From positions 1-64,000 of the forward strand of contig NZ_DAHUXJ010000128.1 of assembly GCF_027307225.1 (NCBI RefSeq): a stretch of 64,000 bases of DNA. The letters run 5' to 3'. Within the stretch, counting starts at the first letter, position 1, and each line of letters opens with the position of its first letter. The notes under the pieces were generated by a model. The model saw nothing but the letters and a program-made list of their open reading frames with translations, ran no database searches and was not told the origin of the DNA. A program made the position numbers and the translations under genes. This document shows positions 34,105-42,776 of this stretch, one piece after another. Source of the DNA: Bradyrhizobium sp. Its GTDB lineage: Bacteria > Pseudomonadota > Alphaproteobacteria > Rhizobiales > Xanthobacteraceae.

Positions 34105-35733
34105 TTATCCGTCCCGCCGGGCCGCTGGGAGCGAAGCTGCAACAGAAATCCACGGCGGATAAAATGCCGGAACGCCGCCGGCGCCCGCCAGCAGGTTCCA
34201 GCGAAACAGCTGCGAGTCCGGCGGCGGTGAAAGCTCCGGCGTCCAGCCGGTGAACTTTTCCAACGCGTAGGTGTCCATCACGGTCCCGCGCCAGACGCGG
34301 TCGACCCTTTCGAGCGGCTCCCGGGTCGCCGTGATCAGGGGCCACAGCGGATTGCCGGGGTTATTGTCGGGCTCGCGGGCGACATAGATGCCGGTGTGGC
34401 CCCTGATCTGATCCATATTGGGTTCGCGAAAGCCTATGTAACGTCCGCGCTCGTTGATCTGGACCACTGGTACGCGGTCTCGCAAAAACCAGCGCAGCAT
34501 CGCGTAGGTCCGGTAGTCGGTGGTGGCGATCCAGGTGCCGCCTGTCTTTTTCAGCTCGGCCTCGGCGTGGCGCGCGATGGGCTCATAGCCGGCTTCGCGG
34601 CCGATCGGGTCGGTTCTCCCGATCAAGTTCCATGGCGCTGCCACAGAATAAAGGAACGCGGCAACGACAAAGGCGATGCCGGAAAAAATCGCCACATGCG
34701 CCGAGCGCGCGGATGATTTCCGCCAACCATCGGGCTGCATCGCAAGATTGATGGCGGCGGCGGCAAACCCGAACGGCCAGATAAACATCGGCCAGGTGTC
34801 GCCGATCCTCAGACGGAGCGACCTCCACAGCAAGAAAAGGAGTGGGAAAATCACAGCCGTCGACAACAAAACAGCGACCGCATCGAGGTGGCGATAGCCG
34901 CGTCTTGCCGTCAGCGCGACGCCGGCCAGGACCACGGGCAGCAGGATGAATCCGACCAGTCCCAACTGCAGGCCGATGAATTCTCCGAGCGTGCGCAGCG
35001 ACCATGCATGGGTCGCCACCACCCGGACAAACTGGAAGCGAAACGATGCCCAGTCGTGCTGCATGTTCCAGATCAGAACAGGCAGGAACAGCACAAGCGC
35101 AATCAGAGCCGCCGCCCACGGATAGGGGCTGCGCAGCCATCGCACGCGCCACCGCGGCACAAGCATGAACGCCAACAACGCCGGGAGCAGAAGAACACAG
35201 GTGAACTTCGAAAGTGACGCCAAACCTGCGAATGTGCCGGCGGCCAGCCACCAGCGCTCATCATTGCTCTCCACGAGGCGGACCAGCGCCCATGCCATCG
35301 CCATGACAAAGGGAATCAGCGCGACGTCTGGCGAGACCTTTGCCATCAGCAGGCCAAAATAAAGCGACGCTTCCATCATCAGGACCGCGACGACGACAGC
35401 GCGGGAGTCGCGCGTCACGCGCCATACGATATCGGCAAGCAGGCCTTGCGTCGCCAGCATCGCCAGGATGCCCGGGAACCGGACGCCGAGATTGGTATCG
35501 CCAAAGACCGCGGTGCTTAGGCGGATAAGCCAGGCAATCATCGGCGGATGATCGAGGAAGGAAAGCACGTTCTCTTTCGACCAGGTCCAGTAATAGGCCT
35601 CGTCCGTCCGCAGATCGACCGTACTGGCGTAAATCAACCGAAGCGCCGTCATGCCCGCGATCAACGCGGCAATGGCGAGCCAATGCCGAGACGTCGAGGC
35701 ATCCGGTCTTGCAGTCACTTGAACCCCACTCAT
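34105..35733 (-). CDS. glycosyltransferase family 39/ArnT-like membrane protein
   Basis: A 542-residue polytopic protein of the PMT_2/ArnT type with about 11-12 hydrophobic segments. The first periplasmic loop has STVDLRTDEAYYWTWSKE, whose acidic DE pair is the catalytic feature of these enzymes, followed by FLDHPPM. They move a sugar from an undecaprenyl or dolichyl carrier to lipid or protein at the periplasmic face. The acceptor here is unknown. It is a single gene downstream of tRNA-Ser on the opposite strand. Confidence 0.85.
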   Translation of the reverse strand: MSGVQVTARPDASTSRHWLAIAALIAGMTALRLIYASTVDLRTDEAYYWTWSKENVLSFLDHPPMIAWLIRLSTAVFGDTNLGVRFPGILAMLATQGLLADIVWRVTRDSRAVVVAVLMMEASLYFGLLMAKVSPDVALIPFVMAMAWALVRLVESNDERWWLAAGTFAGLASLSKFTCVLLLPALLAFMLVPRWRVRWLRSPYPWAAALIALVLFLPVLIWNMQHDWASFRFQFVRVVATHAWSLRTLGEFIGLQLGLVGFILLPVVLAGVALTARRGYRHLDAVAVLLSTAVIFPLLFLLWRSLRLRIGDTWPMFIWPFGFAAAAINLAMQPDGWRKSSARSAHVAIFSGIAFVVAAFLYSVAAPWNLIGRTDPIGREAGYEPIARHAEAELKKTGGTWIATTDYRTYAMLRWFLRDRVPVVQINERGRYIGFREPNMDQIRGHTGIYVAREPDNNPGNPLWPLITATREPLERVDRVWRGTVMDTYALEKFTGWTPELSPPPDSQLFRWNLLAGAGGVPAFYPPWISVAASLPAARRDG

Positions 35734-36156
35734 TCAAGGATGGAGTATAAGCGATCTCCGGCAATCCCAAGTTCGAAATTTGCGGAATTCTGTTTCTCGT
35801 AGGGTCCAAAAACGAAGGGGCCTTCATCGTCGATGCGCCAAGGCGCACGGCGTTCGATGACGCCGGGATCAACCTCATTGGTTGAGGGTTGGACGTAGCG
35901 GCAAGGCCATGTCGAAAACAATCGAGCGCAGCTTCCCCTCGCGAGGAGACCTGCGCCCGAGGACAACGAGGGGCTGACGATCAGTGGTCGATGACCTGCA
36001 ACGCCACAAGGCCGGACAGCGATCCACGTTCCTTCGGTTGCCACGATGACCGCTTTCGCGTCAGCGCGCTGGAGGCCCGGGCGTCGCGACCGATAAACCG
36101 TGCGGGCCAGCCGAAATGACGCCGAACCACAGTGATCAGGCGTCAGCATCAGACGA
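35734..36156. other. intergenic region, 423 bases
   Basis: This stretch holds the leader of the glycosyltransferase gene. A minus-strand frame of 139 codons crosses it but overlaps the real gene start and has poor codon use, so I see it as non-coding. No repeat or RNA gene was recognised. Confidence 0.4.
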
Positions 36157-36423
36157 TCAATGCGTCTTCATCCAGTCGCGAGCCTCGCGCTGGGCCGTCG
36201 CGATCTCCGCTTCCGTCATCAACTCGGCAACCTCGCGGCGCATCTGGATGGCATCGCAGCGACCCTTCACGGCCGCCAGGTTGAACCATTTGTGCGCAGC
36301 GACCAGGTTGACGACGCCGGAACGACCGCTCGCCCAGTAAAGGCCGCGCTCGAACAGCACGTCAGGAATGGCGGTCGCCGTCACCGGCACGGCCAAATCC
36401 AGATCGAAAGAACCCTGAAACAT
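36157..36423 (-). CDS. small Sel1/TPR-like protein
   Basis: An 88-residue protein with one Sel1-like unit: LFERGLYWASGRSGVVNLVAAHKWFNLAAVKG, quoted in part as AAHKWFNLAAVKG. The next helices run to ATAQREARDWMKTH. Sel1 units are short helical repeats that bind proteins. The ATG at 36423 has GGGGAGA upstream, a strong site. Its 5' leader on the minus strand carries a GC-rich hairpin TCCGCGCG / CGCGCGGA (36450-36471). It is a lone gene; the function is unknown. Confidence 0.75.
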   Translation of the reverse strand: MFQGSFDLDLAVPVTATAIPDVLFERGLYWASGRSGVVNLVAAHKWFNLAAVKGRCDAIQMRREVAELMTEAEIATAQREARDWMKTH

Positions 36424-37141
36424 GGTGGTCTCCCCGTTTTTGTTGTTCGTCCGCGCGCATTTCCGCGCGGAGCCCCTGTCCACTTTGTTTTCCCCATGCG
36501 CTTTTGACGCGCATCGCCGTTGACAGGCTGGTGGGGCGATCATGGCTGCTAAAATTTGAAGGACAGTTTAAGCGTCGCGATGAATCGCGCGTAAACGAAC
36601 GATCGCCCGCCGCCGTGGCAACATACGAGAAGTGCCCGTTTATGCGTCTTTCCGGCGGATTTAAGAGATCGGTTTACCCTGGCGCTTCGCCAACCGATAA
36701 CCATTGCCGCAACCGGCCGGCCACAGCGGCCGAGATACTTCGCGCATCGGCCAGGCGGATGCGGCGGCGGCAGTTTACGGGATTTTTGAAAAAGGGATGC
36801 CGGGCCTACTCGCTTCCGGCTTGGAACGAGGGCGTCGGCGAACACGTCAGGACCAGATTTCACTTGGGGTCTTCCGGCAATCGGGCCGTGGGACCGGTGA
36901 AATTGCGAACCACTTGCGATCCGCACCGAACGAAGAAAACCTGTTTCTTCTGCCGGACCTCTTCGAGAAAAGCGAACTCCCTCGGGGTAGCGGTCCAGCC
37001 GTTTGACCTGATGTCTCGCCGACACCCTCTATCGTCGACAAGAGCCTCTCTTCAAATCCGCTTCCGCAAAGGGAAGCAAACGGTCGGAAGGCTCGTGTGA
37101 CGTGCCAGCATCAAACCGCCGGCATCTTCGTCAGGCGAGAC
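36424..37141. other. intergenic region, 718 bases
   Basis: Beyond the leader hairpin at 36450-36471 I see no supported gene. Frames of 198 codons (plus) and 158 codons (minus) overlap each other, have poor codon use and no recognisable domain. The stretch may be a decayed gene or may contain an unrecognised RNA. Confidence 0.4.
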
Positions 37142-37231
37142 TTACTTCTTCTTGGAGACCTTGCGGGTCTTCTTCGCAGTCTTCTTCACTGCGCTCTTCG
37201 CCTTCTTCGCCTTCTTCGCTTTCTTAGCCAT
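37142..37231 (-). CDS. 29-residue Lys-rich histone-H1-like protein
   Basis: A tiny gene of 30 codons including the stop. The product is built from repeated AKKAKK units followed by SAVKKTAKKTRKVSKKK; about half of its residues are Lys and it has no acidic residue. A strong ribosome site, GGAGGGC, lies 4 bases before the ATG, and codons follow a regular GC-rich pattern. It resembles the basic tails of H1-like proteins, so DNA or RNA binding is inferred. It is short enough to be missed by gene callers. The flanks are gaps of 718 and 551 bases. Confidence 0.7.
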   Translation of the reverse strand: MAKKAKKAKKAKSAVKKTAKKTRKVSKKK

Positions 37232-37782
37232 GTTGCCCTCCAATGTGAGATGGCCTAATCGCTGCGTGCACTCGGGAATCGAAATGCACTGCATCCCGAA
37301 TACACCAACACAGTGAAAAAAACAGCTTCCCGCTTAAGGAAGTATTGACGCCTCGCGCGGCGAACACGCGACGCGCGACGACCAACGCGAACAGAAGACG
37401 TTTGCGCACTGACGCGAAAAATCCGCACGCCGCGACGGCGTGACATTCGCACGATTGAAGGAATACGCTTCTATTGCAGCATTTCTGTTACTCACGGCCA
37501 CGACGATGCGTGGGCGACGGACGACGCGGTGCGTCGTGGAGTCTGTCCGCGGAGGGCGGTTTCGGACTCTGAGTCTTGGCTTTTGGCAACAAAAAAATTT
37601 TTTGCGATCAACGCCTTCGCGGCCTCGTCGGCACTCGTCAAGCGCCGATTTCGGCTGGACTCGAATGCGGCCGATTCGGGGCGACACCACGCGACCGACG
37701 CCGCGTATCGCCAAACATCGTGAATGATCGGTGACCAAGCGTGAGCCGCGCCGAGCCAATGCACGACGTCGACGCGGCGAAC
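37232..37782. other. intergenic region with unusual composition, 551 bases
   Basis: The stretch is rich in CGAC/GACG words (about 37350-37560) and has an A7T6 tract at about 37590-37602, which would bend DNA. Overlapping frames on both strands give Arg-rich products with no domain. I regard it as non-coding; it includes the leader of the Lys-rich protein gene at its left end and the region downstream of gatB at its right end. Confidence 0.45.
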
Positions 37783-39261
37783 TCAGATGCCGAGCTTGGA
37801 TTTCAGGAGATCGTTGACGGCTTGCGGGTTGGCTTTGCCGCCGGATGATTTCATCACCTGACCAACGAACCAGCCAAGCGCCTGCGGCTTCTCCCTGGCC
37901 TGCGCCACCTTGTCCGGATTGGCCGCGATGATCTCGTCGACCACCTTCTCGATCGCGGACAAGTCGGTCACCTGCTTCATGCCGCGTGCCTCGACGATCG
38001 CGCGGGGGTCGCCGCCCTCCTGCCAGACGATCTCGAACAGGTCCTTGGCAATCTTGCCGGAGATCTTGCCCTCGCCGATCAGGCCGACGATCCCGCCGAG
38101 TTGCGCTGCGGAGACCGGCGAGGCGCCGATCGCTACACTTTCCTTGTTCAGCCGCCCGAACAACTCGTTGATCACCCAGTTGGCCGCAACTTTCCCGTCG
38201 CGCGCCTTGTTGGAAAGGCCACCCAGCACCGTCTCGAAGAAATCCGCGCTTTCGCGCTCGGCCACCAGCACGCCCGCATCATAGGGCGAGAGCGAAAACT
38301 CGGCGATGAAGCGGGCTTTCTTCTGGTCCGGCAGTTCCGGCAGGCCCGCTTTAATCTCCGCGACGTACGCGTCGGTAAATTCCAGTGGCAAAAGGTCTGG
38401 ATCCGGGAAATATCGATAGTCGTGCGCCTCTTCCTTGGAGCGCATCGAACGGGTTTCGCCCTTGTTGGGATCGAACAAGCGGGTTTCTTGGTCGATCGCA
38501 CCACCTTCCTCGATGATTTCAATCTGCCGGCGCGCCTCGTACTCGATCGCCTGGCCGATGAAATTGATCGAGTTCATGTTCTTGATTTCGCAGCGCGTGC
38601 CGAGCGGCCCGCCCACCTTGCGCACCGAGACGTTCACGTCGGCGCGCAGGTTCCCCTTCTCCATGTCGCCATCGCAGGTGCCGAGATAGCGCAGGATCGA
38701 GCGCACCTTGGTCACATAGGCCTTGGCCTGCTCGGCGTCGCGAATGTCCGGTTTTGAGACAATCTCCATCAGTGCCACGCCGCAGCGGTTGAAATCGACA
38801 AAGGACATGGTCGGCGACTGGTCGTGCAGCAACTTGCCGGCATCCTGTTCCAGATGCAGCCGCTCGATGCCGATGGTGGCGGTCCTGCCGCCTTCCAACT
38901 CGACCGTCACCTCGCCCTCGCCCACGATCGGCGACTTGTACTGGCTGATCTGATAGCCCTGCGGCGAATCCGCATAAAAGTAATTTTTGCGGTCGAACAC
39001 CGAGCGAAGGTTGATCTGCGCGTTCAACCCGAGTCCGGTGCGGACCGCCTGCTTGACGCATTGCTCGTTGATGACTGGCAGCATTCCCGGCATCGCCGCA
39101 TCGACCAGCGAGACATGGCTGTTCGGCTCGCCGCCGAACGCCGTCGAGGCCCCCGAGAACAGTTTGGCGTTGGACGTGACCTGGGCATGAACTTCCAAGC
39201 CGATCACGACTTCCCAATCGCCGGTCGAACCCTTGATCAATTTTCCGCTCGTCGCCGTCAT
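37783..39261 (-). CDS. gatB: Asp-tRNA(Asn)/Glu-tRNA(Gln) amidotransferase subunit B
   Basis: A 492-residue GatB. The N-terminal kinase-like domain opens with VVIGLEVHAQVTSNAKLFS and has KNYFYADSPQGYQISQY; the C-terminal YqeY-like helical tail binds the tRNA. It activates the misacylated Glu or Asp on tRNA so that ammonia from GatA can convert it to Gln or Asn. The ATG at 39261 overlaps the small upstream gene's stop as ATGA. It ends the gatC-x-gatA-y-gatB operon. Confidence 0.95.
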   Translation of the reverse strand: MTATSGKLIKGSTGDWEVVIGLEVHAQVTSNAKLFSGASTAFGGEPNSHVSLVDAAMPGMLPVINEQCVKQAVRTGLGLNAQINLRSVFDRKNYFYADSPQGYQISQYKSPIVGEGEVTVELEGGRTATIGIERLHLEQDAGKLLHDQSPTMSFVDFNRCGVALMEIVSKPDIRDAEQAKAYVTKVRSILRYLGTCDGDMEKGNLRADVNVSVRKVGGPLGTRCEIKNMNSINFIGQAIEYEARRQIEIIEEGGAIDQETRLFDPNKGETRSMRSKEEAHDYRYFPDPDLLPLEFTDAYVAEIKAGLPELPDQKKARFIAEFSLSPYDAGVLVAERESADFFETVLGGLSNKARDGKVAANWVINELFGRLNKESVAIGASPVSAAQLGGIVGLIGEGKISGKIAKDLFEIVWQEGGDPRAIVEARGMKQVTDLSAIEKVVDEIIAANPDKVAQAREKPQALGWFVGQVMKSSGGKANPQAVNDLLKSKLGI

Positions 39262-39548
39262 GCGTGTTGACCCCCGAGCGCGGAGACGATCCGCTCCCAC
39301 TCCGCATCAAGCGTATCCGCCGCCACCGGCTGGCCGGCCTGGCGATACCAATATCCAGCGTTGGAAAGATCGCCCTCGACACGGTGCAGATACGCGTGCA
39401 CCCAGGCGGAATTGGCGTCGCTCTCGTCCTGGACGATCTTGTGGGCGGCGTCCCAGTCGCCCTTGGCTGCCCACCAGAGCGCGGCGAGCGGCGGCTTGAG
39501 GCCGCTTTCCGGGGTTGCGTTGGCGAGCGTCATTTTCAAGTGCGCCAT
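39258..39548 (-). CDS. conserved small protein between gatA and gatB
   Basis: A 96-residue protein with a Trp-rich helical pattern: LAALWWAAKGDWDAAHKIVQ, then WVHAYLHRVEGDLSNAGYWYRQAG. This looks like two degenerate TPR-type helix pairs. I know of no assigned function. The ATG at 39548 lies 2 bases upstream of the gatA stop boundary (gatA ends at 39551), and the stop overlaps the gatB ATG as ATGA, so it is translated in the gat operon between subunits. A frame extension four codons upstream is possible. Confidence 0.75.
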   Translation of the reverse strand: MAHLKMTLANATPESGLKPPLAALWWAAKGDWDAAHKIVQDESDANSAWVHAYLHRVEGDLSNAGYWYRQAGQPVAADTLDAEWERIVSALGGQHA

Positions 39549-39550
39549 TA

Positions 39551-41026
39551 TCACCACCACTTCATAGGCGTGAAGCGTCCGGCCGCCTGCTCGATCACTT
39601 CGCCGAGCGAGAACAGCGTCTCTTCATCGAAGGGACGCCCGATCAGCTGCAGGCCAAGCGGCAGGCTTTGTGAATCCTTGCCGGCGGGCACCGCGATGCC
39701 CGGCAAGCCCGCCATGTTCACCGTCACCGTGAAGATGTCATTGAGGTACATCTCGACCGGATCGGCGCCGCCCTTCTCGCCGACACCAAAGGCAGCCGAC
39801 GGCGTCGCCGGAGTGAGGATCGCGTTCACCCCTCGCGCAAAGCAATCCTCAAAATCCTTCTTGATCAACGTGCGGACCTTTTGCGCCCGCAGATAATATG
39901 CGTCGTAGTAACCGGCCGAGAGCACATAGGTGCCGATCATGACGCGGCGGCGGACTTCGGCGCCAAAACCTTCGGCGCGGGTGTTTTCGTACAGGTCGGC
40001 GATGGCGCGGCCCGGCACACGCAAGCCATAACGCACGCCGTCGTAGCGCGCCAGGTTGGAGGATGCTTCCGCCGGCGCCACGATATAATAGGCTGGCAAC
40101 GCGTATTTGGTGTGCGGCAGCGACACCTCGACGAGCTCGGCGCCTGCCGCCTTCAGCCACGCCGCGCCCTCGCTCCAGAGTTTCTCGATTTCCGCGGGCA
40201 TGCCGTCGAGGCGATACTCCTTCGGGATGCCGATCTTCATGCCTTTTACGGACTTTCCGATCGCCGCTTCGTAGTCCGGCACCGGACGGGCGACCGAAGT
40301 CGTGTCCTTCGGGTCATGGCCCGCCATCGAGCGCATCAGGATCGAGGCGTCGCGCACGGTGCGGCCGATCGGGCCGGCCTGGTCGAGCGAGGAGGCAAAC
40401 GCGACGATACCCCAGCGCGAACACCGCCCGTAGGTCGGCTTCATGCCAACGGTCGCCGTGAACGCGGCGGGCTGGCGGATCGATCCGCCGGTGTCGGTTG
40501 CGGTCGCGCCCATGCAAAGCAGCGCGGCGACGGCCGACGCCGATCCGCCGGACGAGCCGCCCGGCACCAGCGAAGTATTGGAGCCCTCGCGCCGCCATGG
40601 ATTGACCACCGGGCCGAAGCACGACGTCTCGTTGGAGGAGCCCATGGCGAATTCGTCGTTGTTGAGCTTGCCGAGCAGCACGGCGCCGTCGCGCCAGAGC
40701 TGCGAGGTGATCGTCGACTCGTAGGTCGGCACGAAGTTACCGAGAATCTTCGAGCAGGCGGTGGTTCTGACGTCCTTGGTCGCAAAGAGATCCTTGATCC
40801 CCAAAGGAATGCCGGCGAGCGGACCGCCCGCGCCTTTGGCGATATTGCCATCGGCGGCTTTGGCCATGTCGCGCGCACGATCCGGCGTCTCCAGCACGAA
40901 CGCATTGAGCGCGCGTGCCGCTTCCATTGCCTTCAAATGGGCTTCGGTCAATTCAAGCGAGGTGAAAGACTTCCTGGCGAGGCCGTCGCGGGCCTCGCTC
41001 AGCGTCAGCGATGTCAAGTCGGTCAT
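39551..41026 (-). CDS. gatA: Asp-tRNA(Asn)/Glu-tRNA(Gln) amidotransferase subunit A
   Basis: A 491-residue GatA of the amidase-signature family. The Ser-cisSer-Lys triad is Lys78 (GIPLGIKDLF), Ser158 (VPGGSSGGSASAV) and Ser182 (DTGGSIRQPA). It frees ammonia from glutamine for transfer through a tunnel to GatB. Its ATG overlaps the stop of the preceding small gene as ATGA. The C-terminus is SLGEVIEQAAGRFTPMKWW. Confidence 0.95.
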   Translation of the reverse strand: MTDLTSLTLSEARDGLARKSFTSLELTEAHLKAMEAARALNAFVLETPDRARDMAKAADGNIAKGAGGPLAGIPLGIKDLFATKDVRTTACSKILGNFVPTYESTITSQLWRDGAVLLGKLNNDEFAMGSSNETSCFGPVVNPWRREGSNTSLVPGGSSGGSASAVAALLCMGATATDTGGSIRQPAAFTATVGMKPTYGRCSRWGIVAFASSLDQAGPIGRTVRDASILMRSMAGHDPKDTTSVARPVPDYEAAIGKSVKGMKIGIPKEYRLDGMPAEIEKLWSEGAAWLKAAGAELVEVSLPHTKYALPAYYIVAPAEASSNLARYDGVRYGLRVPGRAIADLYENTRAEGFGAEVRRRVMIGTYVLSAGYYDAYYLRAQKVRTLIKKDFEDCFARGVNAILTPATPSAAFGVGEKGGADPVEMYLNDIFTVTVNMAGLPGIAVPAGKDSQSLPLGLQLIGRPFDEETLFSLGEVIEQAAGRFTPMKWW

Positions 41027-41250
41027 TTATTGCTGCTATTAACCGGGCTGCAGAAGAACGGAGAGAGCGTCTTGTCGGCGGCGGGATCGTCGCGCTTCAG
41101 TTCGCCGCGCGCTTCGCTTGCGGCTTCCAGCGCATCGAGCACCGCATCGATCGCCTTGTCGGGATCGGCCTGCTTGCCCTGCCGCTCCATGGCGTCGAGA
41201 TATTCCATGTAGGCGCGGTAGGCTTGTTCATCGTCGCAGAGCATGCACAT
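41023..41250 (-). CDS. small protein between gatC and gatA
   Basis: A 75-residue protein that begins MCMLCDDEQAYRAYMEYLDA, with a CxxC pair at residues 2-5, followed by an acidic helical stretch (DPDKAIDAVLDALEAASEA) and a disordered end. The N-terminal CxxCD could bind a metal. I do not recognise a family. It begins 21 bases after gatC ends and overlaps gatA by 4 bases, so it is part of the gat operon. Confidence 0.7.
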   Translation of the reverse strand: MCMLCDDEQAYRAYMEYLDAMERQGKQADPDKAIDAVLDALEAASEARGELKRDDPAADKTLSPFFCSPVNSSNK

Positions 41251-41271
41251 CGGACGCCTCGCTCAAATATC

Positions 41272-41559
41272 CTACTCGACGACTTTCGGCACCAGGAAGA
41301 AGTGATCCTGGGTTTCGGGCGCATTCTTGACGATGTCGTCGGCGATGTCGCCATCGTTGACCACATCGGCCCGCTTCTTCATGGCCATCGGCGTCACCGA
41401 GGTCATCGGCTCGACGCCGTCGACGTTGACCTCCTCGAGCTGCTCGACGAACTTGAGCATCGCGTTCAGCTCGCCCTGAAGGTGGGAAACCTCGGAATCC
41501 TTCACCCCGATCCGCGCCAGATGCGCGATACGGCGAACGGTGTCAGCATCGACCGACAT
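41272..41559 (-). CDS. gatC: Asp-tRNA(Asn)/Glu-tRNA(Gln) amidotransferase subunit C
   Basis: A 95-residue GatC that wraps around GatA and joins it to GatB. The sequence reads SVDADTVRRIAHLARIGV at the start, then LNAMLKFVEQLEEVNVDGVEPMTS, and ends near FFLVPKVVE. The ATG at 41559 gives the usual N-terminus. It is first gene of the gat operon. Confidence 0.94.
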   Translation of the reverse strand: MSVDADTVRRIAHLARIGVKDSEVSHLQGELNAMLKFVEQLEEVNVDGVEPMTSVTPMAMKKRADVVNDGDIADDIVKNAPETQDHFFLVPKVVE

Positions 41560-41683
41560 AATATATGGCCTCACGTGCGGATTTTCAGCCTGCGGTATAG
41601 CAGAGGCCGGTTTTGCGCGGCAACCTCAGCCTCTTTTGGCTGTCCCACCGGGAGCGGCAAAAGATGGCGGATTGGCAGCCCTA

Positions 41684-42761
41684 TCACCCCGCCATTTTGC
41701 TCAACCGCGCCAAGGCGCTGCCGGCCAGCGCCCGCGTCAGCTCGGCGGCCGGCATGTCCCGGCCCAGCCGTACGGCCTGACCGGCCCAGACATTGGTGAA
41801 ATCGAGGCTGCCCCGCTTTTCGGCCGCCGCCCCGCAACGGCGCGAAAGGCGTCGCCGCATGGGGAAACTGCGGCGCGAGCGGCGAAACCGGACCGACTTC
41901 CCGCATGGCGCGGTTGACCAGCCCCCGTGCCGGACGCCCAGTCATGACATTGGTGACGACGGTAGAATCGTCGCGTCCCTGCGCCAGCGCGGTCCGCGCC
42001 AATGCGGAAACCTTCGATTCCGGACAGCGCAGATATGCGGTCCCGATCACTACCCCGGCCGCGCCCAGCGCAAAGGCGGCCGCTATACCACGCCCGTCGG
42101 CGATACCGCCCGCTGCAATCACTGGCACGTGCACGGCATCGACCACCTGCGGCACCAAGGCGAAGGTACCCGGCTGTTCGGCAATATTGTCGGTCAGGAA
42201 CATGCCGCGATGGCCGCCTGCTTCCGCACCTTGCGCGGTGATCGCGTCAACGCCGTGCTCCTCGAGCCAGATTGCTTCCTTCACCGTCGTCGCCGCCGCG
42301 ATGATCTTGCAACCGGTCGCCCTGACCCGCGCCAGCAGGCTTTGCTCGGGCAGGCCGAAGTGAAAACTCACGATCTCGGGCTTCAGCTCTTCGACGACCT
42401 CGCACATGGCCGCGTCAAAGGGCGCGCGGTTGGCGGCATTGATCGGCTCAGCCGGATCGAGGCCGAATTCCTTGTAGTACGGCGTGAGCCGTTCTTTCCA
42501 GGCGGCCTGTTGCGAGGGATCGGCCGCCGCCTGCTTGTGGCAGAAGAAATTCATGTTGATTGGCGCCGAGATGCGCTGGCGGATGATCTGAACCTGCTCC
42601 CGCGCCTTGTCCGCCGAGAGCATCGCGCAAGGCAGCGATCCCAGCGCACCACCCTTAGCTGCCGCAACCACGAGGTCCGCGTCCATCACACCCGCCATCG
42701 GCGCCAGCACGATTGGAAATTCCGTCTTGAAAAGGTCGATCAATCGGCGGTCGGGCCACAT
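41684..42761 (-). pseudogene. nitronate monooxygenase-like gene with a +1 frameshift near its 3' end
   Basis: The first 310 residues are an intact FMN-binding TIM-barrel of the nitronate monooxygenase/2-nitropropane dioxygenase type: FPIVLAPMAGVMDADLV, QGAEAGGHRG, VIAAGGIADGRG. After FAPLR the reading frame turns to an Arg/Gly-rich stretch that runs on to 41571. In the next frame the expected family ending resumes at once: AAAEKRGSLDFTNVWAGQ, then AVRLGRDMPAAELTRALAG and ARLSKMAG, stopping at 41684-41686. The cause is one extra base in the C-run at 41830-41833. It may be a sequencing error or a real mutation. Without the extra base the protein is 358 residues. Confidence 0.85.
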
Positions 42762-42776
42762 GTTCGTACCTCGCTT

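Noticed and set aside
35730..36149. A 139-codon minus-strand frame upstream of the glycosyltransferase
   Set aside because: Overlaps the start of a clear gene and has no family-like segments.
36549..37025. A 158-codon minus-strand frame in the same gap
   Set aside because: Same reasons; the two overlapping frames cannot both be supported and neither looks like protein.
36504..37100. A 198-codon plus-strand frame in the large gap
   Set aside because: Poor codon use, overlaps a similar frame on the other strand, no recognisable domain or ribosome site.
37334..37764. Overlapping Arg-rich frames on both strands
   Set aside because: Composition follows the CGAC-rich DNA; no frame stands out and there is no ribosome site.
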